Shown: piece after piece, positions 48,681 through 58,300 of the stretch
Layout: each line of letters opens with the position of its first letter
Position numbering within the stretch: the first letter of the stretch is position 1
Assembly: GCA_028821195.1 (NCBI GenBank)
Contig: JAPPHB010000077.1
Coordinates: forward strand, 19,806-83,805
Direction of reading: 5' to 3'
Source of the DNA: Gammaproteobacteria bacterium
GTDB lineage: Bacteria; Gemmatimonadota; Gemmatimonadetes; Longimicrobiales; Gaopeijiaceae
DNA length: 64,000 nucleotides
Position numbers and translations under genes: made by a program
The notes under the pieces: model-generated
What the model was told of the DNA's origin: nothing
The model's database searches: none
What the model saw: only the letters and a program-made list of their open reading frames with translations

Positions 48681-50069
48681 TCATGCCTCGCGCGTCTCCA
48701 CGCGTACGAAGGGCTCCACCGCCTCGCGCGGCACCAGGGCGGGCCAGAAGGCCGCGACCTCGCGCGCGCGCGGGCGCCCCTCCCCGAAGCCGGTGACGGA
48801 GGGCGGGCCGGTCAGCACCAGCGGGGCGACCTCGCGGGTGAAGCGCTCCACCGGGGCGCGCTCCCCGCTGCGCACCGCGACCCGCAGCTGCACTTCGGGC
48901 AGATCCGGCGGCGGCGGGCCCGCCAGCGGCCCGTGCGTCGAGTCCCATCCCACCAGGTCGGTGCGCACCTCGTCGAAGCGGAGCCCCAGCCGGTCGAGGC
49001 GGGCCCGCAGGACGCGGGCGGCGGCGCGCGCCTTGGCCGCCGCGTCCGGCCAGGCATACACGAGCGTGCCGACGGCCCGCCACCCGCCCGCGTACACGAT
49101 GGACGCCTTGAGCCATCCGGTGGGCGGGCGCCCGCGCGCCCCCGTCACCCGAACACGGTCCTTCCCCGCCCCTCTCAGGCGGACGGTGGTGAAGTCCGCC
49201 ACCACGTCCGGGGTGGGATAGGCGGCCGGGTCGCCGATCTCGTACACGATCTGCTCGGTGACGGTGGCGGGGCTCACGCGCCCCCCGGACCCGTCGTGCT
49301 TGGTGACCACGAAGTCGCCGGAGGGCTCGGCCTCGATGATGGGAAAGCCGACCCGGTCGAGGTCGGGGATGCTCCACCACTCCGGCATGGCGTTTCCGCC
49401 GGTGCACTGGGCGCCGCACTCGTTGACGTGCCCCGCCACCACGCCGGCGGCCAGGCGGTCGTGGTCGTCCGCCGACCACCCGAACTCGTGCAACAGGGGC
49501 GCCAGCGTGAGCGCCGCGTCCACGCAGCGACCCGTAACCACCACGTGGGCGCCCCGCCCCAGCGCCTCAGCGATCGGGAAGGCGCCCAGGTAGACGTTGG
49601 CCCCCGTCACCCGCTCGCGGATGCCCGCCAGCGGCTCGCCGGTCTCCATGTTGCGCAGCTCGTGGCCGGCGGCGAGCAGCTCGTCCAGCCGGGGCATTAG
49701 GTCGTCGCCCGTCACGACCCCCAGCCGCAGGCGGCCACCCACCCCCGCGCGCCGTGCCGCCCGCGCCACCTCATCGGCGCATCCTCCGGGATTGACCCCG
49801 CCGGCGTTGGCAACCACCCGGATGCCGCGCTCGAGGCACGTCGGCAGGATCCGCTCCATCAGCGCCACGAAGTCGCGCGCGTATCCGGCCTCCGGGTCGC
49901 GGGCGCGCTGCTTGTGCAGAATCGACATGGTCACTTCGGCCAGGTAGTCCATGACCAGGTAGTCGATGGGTCCCTCCTCGACCTGGCGCACCGGCGCATC
50001 CAGGTCGTCGCCCCAGAATCCGCCGGCGCCCGCGACGCGCACCGTGCGCGCGCCACCGACTCTCCTCAT
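48681..50069 (-). CDS. AtuA/DUF1446 family protein, acyclic terpene utilisation type
   Basis: A 462-residue DUF1446 protein. Typical features are the opening VRVAGAGGFWGDD, IDYLVMDYLAEVTMSIL, RVVANAGGVNPGGCADEV, HVVVTGRCVDAALTLAPLLHEFGW and GHVNECGAQCTGGNA. In Pseudomonas atuA belongs to the citronellol/geranyl-CoA catabolic cluster, but the biochemical activity is not known to me. It usually carries an extra C-terminal domain, which here is a separate gene (48116-48511). ATG at 50069 overlaps the carboxyltransferase stop by 1 nt shift (ATGA), so translation is coupled. Confidence 0.9.
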   Translation of the reverse strand: MRRVGGARTVRVAGAGGFWGDDLDAPVRQVEEGPIDYLVMDYLAEVTMSILHKQRARDPEAGYARDFVALMERILPTCLERGIRVVANAGGVNPGGCADEVARAARRAGVGGRLRLGVVTGDDLMPRLDELLAAGHELRNMETGEPLAGIRERVTGANVYLGAFPIAEALGRGAHVVVTGRCVDAALTLAPLLHEFGWSADDHDRLAAGVVAGHVNECGAQCTGGNAMPEWWSIPDLDRVGFPIIEAEPSGDFVVTKHDGSGGRVSPATVTEQIVYEIGDPAAYPTPDVVADFTTVRLRGAGKDRVRVTGARGRPPTGWLKASIVYAGGWRAVGTLVYAWPDAAAKARAAARVLRARLDRLGLRFDEVRTDLVGWDSTHGPLAGPPPPDLPEVQLRVAVRSGERAPVERFTREVAPLVLTGPPSVTGFGEGRPRAREVAAFWPALVPREAVEPFVRVETREA

Positions 50070-51802
50070 CAGACCACGCCCGGCGGCAGGTGGAACGCCC
50101 CCAGGTGGGGCCCCGGGTTGTTGAGCGCCGCCCGCAGCAGCAGCGCCAGCGCTCCGCGCAGTTCCTCGGGCAGCACGACCTCGTCCACGAAGCCGCGGGC
50201 GCCGGCGAAGCGGGCGTCCAGCTGACGGTCGTAGTCCTCCCGCACCTCGTCCATGCGCGTGCGCAGCTCCTCGTCCGGCACTTCGCCGCGCTCGCGCAGC
50301 TCCTCGAGCTGCCGGCTGAAGAGCGCCATGACCGCGCTCTCGCCCTCCATCACCCCCATCCTCCCCGTCGGAAGGGAAAGGATGAAGTCCGGATCGAAGC
50401 CCTGGCCCGCCATCGCGTAGTAGCCCGCTCCGGAGGCGTGGTTGAGGGTCAGCACCAGCTTGGGCACGGTCGCGCCCGCCATCGCCTCCACGAAATGCGC
50501 GCCCGCGCGGATGATGCCCGAGCGCTCCGCCTTCGGTCCCACCATGAAGCCGGACACGTCCTGCACGAAGAGGAGCGGCCTGCGGCGGCGGTTCATGGTC
50601 TCGATGAAGCCGGCGACCTTTTCCGCGCTCTTCGTATAGACGATGCCTCCAAACCGGGGCGGCCCGCCCTCCGCATCGCGCACCATTCCGCGCGCGTTGG
50701 CGATGACCGCGATCTGCATCCCGTCGATGGCGCCGGTTCCGCACATCATCTCGGGAGCGTACTCGGGCTGATACTCCACCAGCCCCGGCTCGTCAAGAAT
50801 GCAGCGCAGCACCTCCGGCATGTCGTAGGGGTGCCGGTGATCGTCGGGGAGGAGATCGTAGAGGTCCTCCGCGGGGCGGGGCGGGCCGATGCGCGAAGAT
50901 GGGCTCCCGTGCCGCGATCCGGCGGAGCCGGAGGTGCCCTGGCGCAACGCCTTCCCGGCAACGGCGCCAGTGCGGTCGCCGCGCGGAAGGGCCTCGATCA
51001 GCACGCGGATCTTCTCTATGCAGGCCGGATCGTCCTTCGCGAGGTAATGGGCGACCCCGCTGACCGACGTATGCATGCGCGCGCCCCCCAGCTCCTCCGC
51101 CTCGACCGTCTGCCCGATGGCGCCCCTGACCAGGTTGGGCCCCCCAAGCCCCATGAAGCTGGTGCCCTCGACCATGACGATCACGTCCGAGAGCGCGGGC
51201 AGGTAGGCGCCGCCCGCAATGCAGGGGCCCATGACCGCGGCGATCTGGGGGATGCCCAGGTAGCGGCGCATGAGCGAGTTGTAGTAGAAGATGCGCGCTG
51301 CCCCGTACTTCCCGGGGAAAACGCCTCCCTGGTACGGCAGGTTGACCCCCGCCGAGTCCACGAGATAGACGATGGGGATGCGGCAGCGCATGGCGATCTC
51401 CTGCGCCCGCAGGATCTTGGCGATGGTCTCGGGCCACCAGGCCCCCGCCTTGACGGTCGCGTCGTTGGCGACCACGGCCACCTCGCGCCCGTGGATCCGG
51501 CCCACGCCTGTGACCACCCCGGCGGCGGGCGCCCGGCCGTCGTAGAGGTCGTGCGCCACCAGCAGGCCGATCTCGACGAAGGTCTCGCCGGGGTCGAGCA
51601 GCGCGGCGACCCGTTCGCGGGCCGTCCACTTGCCCCGGGCGTGCTCGCGCTCGATGCGCTTCGTCCCGCCCCCCAGCCGCAGGCGCGCCCGCAGCTCCTC
51701 GAGTTCCTCGGCGAGCCGGCGCACCCGCGGAACGGCGGGGTCCCCCGCGGAGCCGCGCCCACCTCTCCCCGCACGGGGCGATCCGGCGCTCCGTGCGCTC
51801 AC
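50069..51802 (-). CDS. Acyl-CoA carboxylase carboxyltransferase (beta) subunit
   Basis: A 577-residue biotin-dependent carboxyltransferase of the propionyl/methylcrotonyl/geranyl-CoA type. N-terminal half: [18 protein letters not shown] and [20 protein letters not shown]-terminal half: GVVEYQPEY-like region, [11 protein letters not shown] and [21 protein letters not shown]. Between the two halves is an unusual Gly/Ser/Arg-rich insert (about residues 265-310). GTG at 51802 overlaps the B12-domain stop (GTGA). The biotin carboxylase/BCCP alpha subunit is not in this window, so the substrate and the complex remain open. AtuA and the crotonase suggest a methyl-branched or terpenoid acyl-CoA. Confidence 0.92.
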   Translation of the reverse strand: MSARSAGSPRAGRGGRGSAGDPAVPRVRRLAEELEELRARLRLGGGTKRIEREHARGKWTARERVAALLDPGETFVEIGLLVAHDLYDGRAPAAGVVTGVGRIHGREVAVVANDATVKAGAWWPETIAKILRAQEIAMRCRIPIVYLVDSAGVNLPYQGGVFPGKYGAARIFYYNSLMRRYLGIPQIAAVMGPCIAGGAYLPALSDVIVMVEGTSFMGLGGPNLVRGAIGQTVEAEELGGARMHTSVSGVAHYLAKDDPACIEKIRVLIEALPRGDRTGAVAGKALRQGTSGSAGSRHGSPSSRIGPPRPAEDLYDLLPDDHRHPYDMPEVLRCILDEPGLVEYQPEYAPEMMCGTGAIDGMQIAVIANARGMVRDAEGGPPRFGGIVYTKSAEKVAGFIETMNRRRRPLLFVQDVSGFMVGPKAERSGIIRAGAHFVEAMAGATVPKLVLTLNHASGAGYYAMAGQGFDPDFILSLPTGRMGVMEGESAVMALFSRQLEELRERGEVPDEELRTRMDEVREDYDRQLDARFAGARGFVDEVVLPEELRGALALLLRAALNNPGPHLGAFHLPPGVV

Positions 51803-52221
51803 GTCGCAGTCCGTCCCGATGAAGTGAACCAGTTCCGAATGTAGGCGACCGCCTCCCCGGTGCGCGTGCCCGGTCCGAAGAGCCGGCCGATGCCCGCGGA
51901 GTGGAGCGCCTCCGCATCCTCTTTCGGGATGATGCCGCCCCCGGTCACCAGAACGTCGCCCAGCCCCGCCTCGTCGAGGAGCGCCTTCACCCGGGGCAGG
52001 AGGGTCATGTGGGCGCCCGAGAGAATCGACAGCGCCACCACGTCCGCGTCCTCCTGCAGGGCGGCTTCCACGATGGCTTCCGGCGTCTGATGAAGACCGG
52101 TATACACCACCTCGAAGCCGGCGTCGCGGAAGGCGCTCACGATGACGCGCGCCCCGCGGTCGTGGCCGTCCAGTCCCGGTTTCGCCACCAGGACGCGGAT
52201 CCTGCGGTGTGTCGTGGTCAT
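51799..52221 (-). CDS. Stand-alone B12-binding domain, acyl-CoA mutase small subunit type
   Basis: A 140-residue protein corresponding to the cobalamin-binding C-terminal domain of methylmalonyl/isobutyryl-CoA mutase. The B12 motif DGHDRG (Asp18, His20, Gly23) supplies the lower axial His; SILSGAHM and [12 protein letters not shown] are the other conserved loops. In two-subunit mutases this chain pairs with a separate catalytic TIM-barrel chain, which is absent from the window. ATG at 52221 overlaps the meaB stop (ATGA), and its stop overlaps the carboxyltransferase GTG. Confidence 0.95.
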   Translation of the reverse strand: MTTTHRRIRVLVAKPGLDGHDRGARVIVSAFRDAGFEVVYTGLHQTPEAIVEAALQEDADVVALSILSGAHMTLLPRVKALLDEAGLGDVLVTGGGIIPKEDAEALHSAGIGRLFGPGTRTGEAVAYIRNWFTSSGRTAT

Positions 52222-53270
52222 GGCTCCCGGTCCCCGGACAGGATACCTCCTCCGACGAGCAGGCGTTGCGCCGCTTCGTACACCGTCTCCCGCCCGCCGG
52301 CCACCATCCGGGCCGCTTCCGCGAAGCCGCCGCCCCCCGCACCCCGGCCCAGGTGTGCCTCCAGCGCGGCACGCACTTCCGCGCGGATGCGCGCCTCCGC
52401 GCGGGCGATGCGGCGCGCTTCCAGCACCCCCGATGCCGCAAGGCAGCGGCGGTGGTCCTCGATAGCGTCTGCCAACGCGATGATCCCGTCGCCCGCGGTG
52501 GCGACCGCAGTGAGCACGGGGGGATTCCATCCGGGCGCCCCGGCCTCCTCCGCGAGCGCGTCGGCGCCCCGGCCCCCGGCACTCCGGCCTCGGCCCAGCC
52601 CGACCGCGTCGCGCACCCGCCGCACGAGCGCGCGCGCCTCCGGGCGGTCCGCCTTGTTGACCACGAAGATGTCGGCCACCTCCGCAAGCCCGGCCTTCAT
52701 GGCCTGCACTTCGTCGCCCGATTCGGGCGTGAGCACCACCACCACCGTGTCGGCGGCTTCCGCCACCCCCAGCTCGGTCTGGCCGACCCCCACCGTCTCA
52801 ACCAGGATGCGGCCGAATCCGCTCCCCTCCATGAGGTCGATCACGTCGTGCACCGCCTCGGCCAGGCCGCCGCCCGCCCCGCGCGTCGCCATCGAGCGGA
52901 TGAAGACGCCCCGGTCGAGCCGGAGCGGCGCCATGCGTACGCGGTCTCCCAGCAGGGCGCCCCCGGAGTACGGCGAAGTGGGATCCACCGCCACGATCCC
53001 CACCTCCTCGCCCGCGTCGCGCCAAACCCGGGCGAGCGCCGCCGCCAGGGTCGACTTCCCCGCCCCGGGCGGACCGGTGATCCCTGTCCGGTGGGCCCGG
53101 CAGCCGTGCGCGGCCACCCGTGCCAGCAGTTCGCGGAAGCCCGGGCGGCGGTCCTCCACTACCGAAATGGCCCGCGCCAGCGCCGCCCGCTCACCCGCGC
53201 CGCACCCCTCCGCGAGCGCGCGCGCAATCTCGCGCTCCGGGGCTTGAGCCCGGCCCGCTACGGCTGCCAT
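52218..53270 (-). CDS. meaB: MeaB/ArgK-type G3E GTPase, mutase chaperone
   Basis: A 350-residue P-loop GTPase that loads and protects adenosylcobalamin on acyl-CoA mutases. Walker A is [12 protein letters not shown], followed by [24 protein letters not shown] (switch region), [10 protein letters not shown] and the specificity motif VVNKADR. It has the C-terminal dimerisation helices expected for MeaB. ATG at 53270 lies inside the last 13 nt of the ubiB-like gene. Coupling with the B12 domain gene fits a G-protein chaperone/mutase pair. Confidence 0.95.
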   Translation of the reverse strand: MAAVAGRAQAPEREIARALAEGCGAGERAALARAISVVEDRRPGFRELLARVAAHGCRAHRTGITGPPGAGKSTLAAALARVWRDAGEEVGIVAVDPTSPYSGGALLGDRVRMAPLRLDRGVFIRSMATRGAGGGLAEAVHDVIDLMEGSGFGRILVETVGVGQTELGVAEAADTVVVVLTPESGDEVQAMKAGLAEVADIFVVNKADRPEARALVRRVRDAVGLGRGRSAGGRGADALAEEAGAPGWNPPVLTAVATAGDGIIALADAIEDHRRCLAASGVLEARRIARAEARIRAEVRAALEAHLGRGAGGGGFAEAARMVAGGRETVYEAAQRLLVGGGILSGDREP

Positions 53271-54928
53271 CGACGCGATCCCAGCCCGCGCGCGTGGCGC
53301 AACGGGTTGTCCAGCAGGTGCGCGGGGACCACCAGCACGACCAGGAACAGCACCAGCGCGGCGAGCAGCCCGGCGGCCAGCACCCAGACGTTGTCGAGCG
53401 AGATGTAGATGATGGCGGAGATGACGGCGGTGGAGGCGGCGAAGATCGACAGGAGCAGCCGCCGGCCCAGCAGCGTGAGGGAGCGCTCGATGCCCTGTAT
53501 GTCGCGCGGATGCACCCGCACCCGCAGGTTCTCGCGTTCGGCGCGCACCAGCAACTCGCGCGCGGAACGCACCAGCCCGCTGGTCTCGGACCACACGTCC
53601 TTGGCGATGGCGACCGGTTCCCGGCCCGCGGTGCGCAGGATCTCGCCCCGGTGCGCGCCCACCACCCTGCGGAAGACGGCGAAGGAGTCGAAGCGCGCAT
53701 CGTAGGCGGCTCCGATGCCCTCGAGCAGCACGAGCGTGCGGAACAGGTAGACGAGCTCGCGCGGGAGCATGAGTGGCCAGGTGTAGAAGGTGTCCAGCAC
53801 CTCGCGCACGCTCTCCTGAACGCGCCGCCGGCCGGCCTGTCCGTTCTTGCGCGCGCCCTCCACCACCCGCACGATCTCCGCCGCCGCCTCGCGGATCTCC
53901 CCGCGCGACACTTCCGGGCCGATCATTCCCAGCCGGTACATGGCGCCGATGGCGCCGTCGATGTCCTCCCGCACCACGGCCATCGAAAGGCCGAGCAGGC
54001 TCTGGCGGGTCCAGCGCGGGACCTCGATGACGGCGCCCCAGTCGAGCACCACGAGCGATCCGTCCTCCGCCACCAGCAGGTTCCCCGGATGGGGATCGGC
54101 GTGCAGGAAGCCGTCCATCATCATCATGCGCAGGTATGCCGAGGACAGCCTTTCCATGAGCAGGCTCGCCGAAGGGCGTCCCCGGCGCACGCGGTCCCCC
54201 AGGCGATCGATGCGGATGCCCTCCATGTACTGCATCACCATCACGTGCCGGGTGGTCATGTCGTCGAAGACGCGCGGCGCCCTGACCGCGCGGTCCCGGG
54301 CGAACGCGCGCCGGAAGCGCCGGGTGTTCTCGGCCTCCACCCGCAGATCCATCTCCTCCCGCACCTTCACCGAGAATTCGCGGATCACGTTGGCCAGCGC
54401 CCGCATGTGATGGTTGGGAAACAGGACGTTCAGCCAGAAGACGATCCGGAACGCGGTATCCACGTCCAGCGCAACCCGCTGCTCCACGCGCGGACGGAGC
54501 ACCTTTACCGCCACGTCGCGTCCGTCGAGCCGGGCCCGGTGCACCTGTCCCAGGCTGGCTGCGGCGATGGGTTCACGGTCGAAGCTCTCGAAGAGATCCG
54601 GGAGCCTCCCGCCGAGCTCTTGCTCGATCACGCGCACGACCGCGTCCGGGGAAGCGGGCGGCACCTGGTCGCGGAGCGTGCCCACGGCGCTGAGATAGGG
54701 CTCGGGAAGGATGTCGGCGCGCGAGGCGAACATCTGCCCCAGCTTGATGAAGGCGGGTCCGAGGGCGGCGATGGTGCCGACCAGACGGGCGGCGCGTCGC
54801 TCGTGGTGTCCCGGCCCTCGGCGCGCGGGGCGCCCGACCACGATCCAGCGCCGGCGGTCGCGCAGGAACGCGATCAGGAACGGCAGCAGACGAAGCAGGA
54901 CCCACGCAAACCGTGCGATGCGCCTCAT
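53258..54928 (-). CDS. UbiB/ABC1-ADCK family atypical kinase
   Basis: A 556-residue protein of the UbiB family. The family-specific KxGQ motif is in FIKLGQMFASR, the A-rich ATP loop is AAASLGQVHRARL, the ion-pair Lys lies in DVAVKVLRPRV, and HADPHPGNLLV and VLDWGAV supply the catalytic and metal-binding residues. Two transmembrane helices close the protein (about residues 493-540). Such proteins support ubiquinone or other isoprenoid lipid metabolism. ATG at 54928 is used; the frame is open 40 codons upstream. It is probably the first gene of the minus-strand operon. Confidence 0.93.
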   Translation of the reverse strand: MRRIARFAWVLLRLLPFLIAFLRDRRRWIVVGRPARRGPGHHERRAARLVGTIAALGPAFIKLGQMFASRADILPEPYLSAVGTLRDQVPPASPDAVVRVIEQELGGRLPDLFESFDREPIAAASLGQVHRARLDGRDVAVKVLRPRVEQRVALDVDTAFRIVFWLNVLFPNHHMRALANVIREFSVKVREEMDLRVEAENTRRFRRAFARDRAVRAPRVFDDMTTRHVMVMQYMEGIRIDRLGDRVRRGRPSASLLMERLSSAYLRMMMMDGFLHADPHPGNLLVAEDGSLVVLDWGAVIEVPRWTRQSLLGLSMAVVREDIDGAIGAMYRLGMIGPEVSRGEIREAAAEIVRVVEGARKNGQAGRRRVQESVREVLDTFYTWPLMLPRELVYLFRTLVLLEGIGAAYDARFDSFAVFRRVVGAHRGEILRTAGREPVAIAKDVWSETSGLVRSARELLVRAERENLRVRVHPRDIQGIERSLTLLGRRLLLSIFAASTAVISAIIYISLDNVWVLAAGLLAALVLFLVVLVVPAHLLDNPLRHARGLGSRRWQP

Positions 54929-55300
54929 GGGTGAGTCGTAGCCTCTTGGTCGGGGCGTGAAAGGGACGGGATGCCGCCCGAGGCCGCGGCCTCCCCCGCC
55001 ACCGCGACGAGGGGACCGGCCCCGGGCGGAATCCCCGAACATGGACAAACCCGGTGCCGCAAAGCTGGCCGCAACCTGCCGGCTTCGTCTACCCCGGAGC
55101 GTGCGCGGGGGTCAGGCAGCGCACTTCCGCGAAGTCATCGGGTCCCCGGATGTATGGCATGGCATGCGATGGATCAGGCGCCGCGCCTCGGGTGGACGGC
55201 TCCACGGCCACTGCTCATCTTGGTCCCGGCCCGTGCAACCACGCGGACACGGTTCGAGTCCCAAGGACGGTCCCCCTGCTCACGGAGGTACTTCGAGACC
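54929..55300. other. Intergenic region between ubiB-like and propeller lipoprotein genes
   Basis: About 372 nt between divergent starts. No gene, convincing promoter or RNA element is visible. It includes a GGTTCGAGTCC string at 55250-55260, which looks like a tRNA T-loop but has no pairing partners. A GGAGG lies 13 nt before the start at 55301. Confidence 0.5.
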
Positions 55301-56527
55301 ATGAACCACAAGGCCGAACGCACCCGTATCCGATATCCGACCAGGCCCGCGCTGTGGGGAGTCGGCGCAGCCCTTGCGCTGGTCTCCGCCGCGGCCTGCG
55401 GCGGCCAGGGCGCCGAAGAGGATCGCACCGGCCTCGGTCCGGCGCAGGCGGCGCTCGAACACGAGTTCGCCGTGATCCAGACCGTGCGCGAACTGCCGGA
55501 CGGGCGGGTGCTGGTGGCGGATCCGCTGGGGCAGACGCTGCTGGTGGTCGACATGGAGGCCGGGACCACCGTCACCGTCGGCCAAGTGGGCGAGGGGCCC
55601 GCGGAGTACCGCCAGCCGGACGCGGTTTGGCCGCTGCCGGGCGACAGGTCCCTCCTGGTGGACCTCGGTAACGGGCGCCTGACCGAGATCGGCGCGGACC
55701 TGAGCTTCGGCGACACGCGGCCCTACATGCTGGGTGCGTTCCAGATGGGGGCGCCGATCATGCTCGCGATTCCGCAGGGCGTGGACGCGAGCGGAGGCAT
55801 CTACTTCCAGGGCTTCGGGATGAGCGCGGGGGGAGAGGTGGCCGACTCCTCGCAGGTTCTCCGCTACGACCTGGAGACGGAGGCGGTGGACACGCTGGCG
55901 AGCGTCAAGCTGACCGACCGCACCCGCCGCACCTCGGGCGGAGCGGGCAACCAGAACGTGTCGATCTCGCCGATTCCGCTCTCGCCCGCCGACGCGTGGG
56001 GCGTGGCGGCGGATGGCCGGGTCGTTGCCGCCCGCTCGGTCCCCGGATCCGCAGAGTTCTGGGTGGAGTGGTTCGCGCCTGACGGCGAGGTGACCCGCGG
56101 GCCCGCCTACGCGTACTCGCCGGTGGACATCGGGAGGGCCGAGATGGAGGAGTGGCGCGACGCCCAGGCCGAGACGGGCGGCGGCATGACCATCCAGGCC
56201 ACCGGGGTCAACGGCGTGATGAACATACGCGCGGGCCGCGGCGGGGCCCCGGGCAATGACGACCTGGACGGCTACCAGTGGCCCGACAGCAAGCCCGCGT
56301 TCTTCCAACGCATCCCCGTCGACCCGGCGGGCCGCGCCTGGGTGCGCCGGCATACCGAGGCGGGCGATGCCCCCGCATACGATCTCTTCGACGGTTCCGG
56401 GACGCGCACGGCGACCATCGAGCTGCCGATGGAGCGCCGCGTGGTCGCCTTCGGCGAGGGCGTGGTCTACGTAGTGCGCATGGACGAGTTCGACCTGCAG
56501 TACCTGGAGAGGTACGGGTTGCCGTAG
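55301..56527 (+). CDS. Beta-propeller lipoprotein
   Basis: A 408-residue exported protein with a signal ending in the lipobox-like VSAAAC (Cys33). The mature part reads as repeating blades (DGRVLVADPLGQTLLVVDMEAG, GQVGEGPAEYRQPDAVWPL and DRSLLVDLGNGRLTEIGADL), closely similar in plan to the protein at 36945. The phrase GEGPAEY matches the G-EGP-E-style repeat seen there (GEGPLEWEN), a signature of 6-bladed propeller lipoproteins in this group. Function unknown. It is monocistronic and ends 36 nt before a CTAG hairpin. Confidence 0.8.
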   Translation: MNHKAERTRIRYPTRPALWGVGAALALVSAAACGGQGAEEDRTGLGPAQAALEHEFAVIQTVRELPDGRVLVADPLGQTLLVVDMEAGTTVTVGQVGEGPAEYRQPDAVWPLPGDRSLLVDLGNGRLTEIGADLSFGDTRPYMLGAFQMGAPIMLAIPQGVDASGGIYFQGFGMSAGGEVADSSQVLRYDLETEAVDTLASVKLTDRTRRTSGGAGNQNVSISPIPLSPADAWGVAADGRVVAARSVPGSAEFWVEWFAPDGEVTRGPAYAYSPVDIGRAEMEEWRDAQAETGGGMTIQATGVNGVMNIRAGRGGAPGNDDLDGYQWPDSKPAFFQRIPVDPAGRAWVRRHTEAGDAPAYDLFDGSGTRTATIELPMERRVVAFGEGVVYVVRMDEFDLQYLERYGLP

Positions 56528-56562
56528 CACCGGGAGGCCCACCGGTCCCGCCCTTGATTAGT

Positions 56563-56586
56563 CTAGTCTGGCTTGGCTAAGACTAG
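56563..56586. terminator. CTAG-type hairpin between convergent genes
   Basis: CTAGTCT (56563-56569) and AGACTAG (56580-56586) make a 7-bp perfect stem around a 10-nt loop. The right arm contains the TAG stop of the minus-strand aconitase X small-subunit gene, just as in the hairpin after acnA. Confidence 0.6.
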
Positions 56587-57008
56587 GCCACCCTCAGGAT
56601 GGCCGTCCGCGCTAGCGCTCGCACGTGCCCATGTCCTCCGTTGCCGTCCCGGATCCGCTCGAATCCATCGCTTCCCACATCGATCAACGGGATGCTTGCG
56701 TAGCCGAGTTCCTCGGCGACCAGAACCCCCAGCACCAGGATCGCGTCGGTCGAGCCGAGGACGATCGCGGCCGGGGCGACATCGTTGCGCAGCAGCTCGA
56801 GCATGATGGCGCTGGAGGAGCTGGACCCGATGGCCCGCTCCATGACCAGGATGCGGCCGCCCAACGATACGCCGTATTGCGGATGCCGGGGGTCGGACAC
56901 GCGCCCCGTTTCGGGATCCACGCCCCCCCAGAAGCTGAGGGGGCGCTCGAGCACGAGCAGCCGACCCCTGCCCTCGCCCGCGTGCACGGGCGCGCCATTC
57001 AGTTCCAC
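56583..57008 (-). CDS. Aconitase X small (swivel, DUF126) subunit
   Basis: A 141-residue DUF126 protein: the swivel domain of aconitase X as a separate subunit. Conserved stretches are LVLERPLSFWGGVDPETGRV, HPQYGVSLGGRILVMERAIGSSSSSAIMLEL and AIVLGSTDAILVLGVLVAEELG, where Ser residues contribute to the active site. Bacterial AcnX enzymes include cis-3-hydroxy-L-proline dehydratases; archaeal ones dehydrate phosphomevalonate. It overlaps the large-subunit gene by 10 nt. Its stop is embedded in a CTAG hairpin. Confidence 0.92.
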   Translation of the reverse strand: MELNGAPVHAGEGRGRLLVLERPLSFWGGVDPETGRVSDPRHPQYGVSLGGRILVMERAIGSSSSSAIMLELLRNDVAPAAIVLGSTDAILVLGVLVAEELGYASIPLIDVGSDGFERIRDGNGGHGHVRALARTAILRVA

Positions 57009-58300
57009 AGGCCCTCGTCGCGGGTGACGCGCCCGGTTGCGGCGGAGCGCACGCAGTCTTCCAGGCTCCCGTAGACCACATCGTAGCCGGTCGTCGCGGG
57101 GGTGTAGTGCGCGAACTTCCCGGAGTTGGTCATGAGCACGCTCCCGCGTGCGGGCAGGATGGGAGCAACCACCACGCAGGTGTCGGCCACGATCTCCACT
57201 CCGACTTCCTCGAATCGACGCAGGCGTCCACTGGTCTCCAGCCGCTGGTACTCCGCCCTTCCCGTGCAGACGTAGAAGGGAATCCTGAAGGGCTCGCGCG
57301 GAAGCAGCGCCTCGAGAAGCGAGAACTCGTCGCGGGAGAAGTGCGGGCTGCCGAGCGCCACCGCGTCGATTTCGAGCGTGCCGGTGGTGCTGAGCGCATC
57401 CCGCACCCGCCGGAGTTCGCGCGCGCGGGGCGTGAGGATGGCTTCCGGCATCTTGCCACCGAGCGCCGCTGCGAGGTCCGGGGCTTCCGGGGTGACGCCC
57501 TCCACGTGGAAGAGCCCGACCGCGCCGGATGACGCGGAAGCCGCCCCCATCGCCTTCAACTGGTCCTCGGTCGCCGTCTCGGGCAGTCCGGTCACGACCG
57601 CGACCCGTTCGTCAACGGTGGCCCCGAGCCAGGTGCCCAGCACCGGGTAGAACACGTCGCGCTCCTTGAGCGCCGGGTTGATCGCGCCGGTGTCCACCAC
57701 AACGGTGGCCCGCCGGTTCTCCTCCAGGTGGAGGCCGGTGCGGGGCGCCCGGCCCGCCAGCGCGCAGCAGATGTCCATGAAGTCGCCATAGCGGTTGGTG
57801 CGCGCGCCCAGCACCGAGTTGGCGAAGACCACGGCGTTGCTCTCGCCCCAGGCGATGTCCTGTCCGCCCGCGGGTCGATGTCCCGCCTGGTAGGGCGCGC
57901 AGGTCCAGGTGGGGCGGCAGCCCAGGGCCTCGTAGGCCCGCATCTGCCGGAGCGCCATCTCTCGGCGATGGCCGGCGGAGCGCACCCGGCGCGGGTTGAG
58001 CAGGTCGAGGGCACCGACATTCAGCGTGGTGGGCACGCCCACCTTCCCGCCGAGCGAAACGAGCCGCTCGGCGAACTCGACGCCCCCGTCGCCGTGGTAG
58101 AGGCAGCCGTCGATGTGGGCGGAGGCAACGGGCACCAGCTCGCGCGCTCCGAGGATGCGCGCCATCCGCACCACGATGCGCATCGCCAGCTGCGGCGCGG
58201 GGCCGCGCTCGCCTTCCAGGACCGCGCGTTCGTCGCCCGAGAGCGTCGGAGTCGATTCCGGCGTCGCTGTCACGGCATTCATCGCATCCAGTGTCGTCAT
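56999..58300 (-). CDS. Aconitase X large (DUF521) subunit
   Basis: A 433-residue DUF521 protein, the catalytic subunit of aconitase X. Features are [38 protein letters not shown], the cysteine-bearing [45 protein letters not shown] and the late FYVCTGR and [16 protein letters not shown] segments, with cysteines suitable for an iron-sulfur or iron centre. Both subunits together should be a hydro-lyase on a small hydroxy acid or imino acid. ATG at 58300 overlaps the hutI stop (ATGA), so it is tied to histidine catabolism by expression. Confidence 0.93.
   Translation of the reverse strand: MTTLDAMNAVTATPESTPTLSGDERAVLEGERGPAPQLAMRIVVRMARILGARELVPVASAHIDGCLYHGDGGVEFAERLVSLGGKVGVPTTLNVGALDLLNPRRVRSAGHRREMALRQMRAYEALGCRPTWTCAPYQAGHRPAGGQDIAWGESNAVVFANSVLGARTNRYGDFMDICCALAGRAPRTGLHLEENRRATVVVDTGAINPALKERDVFYPVLGTWLGATVDERVAVVTGLPETATEDQLKAMGAASASSGAVGLFHVEGVTPEAPDLAAALGGKMPEAILTPRARELRRVRDALSTTGTLEIDAVALGSPHFSRDEFSLLEALLPREPFRIPFYVCTGRAEYQRLETSGRLRRFEEVGVEIVADTCVVVAPILPARGSVLMTNSGKFAHYTPATTGYDVVYGSLEDCVRSAATGRVTRDEGLWN

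Noticed and set aside
47116..53270. Reading the block as a standard methylmalonyl-CoA mutase or methylcrotonyl-CoA carboxylase operon
   Set aside because: No mutase catalytic chain and no biotin carboxylase are present in the window, so neither standard pathway can be assigned.
55245..55262. String GGTTCGAGTCC resembling a tRNA T-loop
   Set aside because: The flanking bases do not form a T-stem, and no anticodon or acceptor stem can be found around it.
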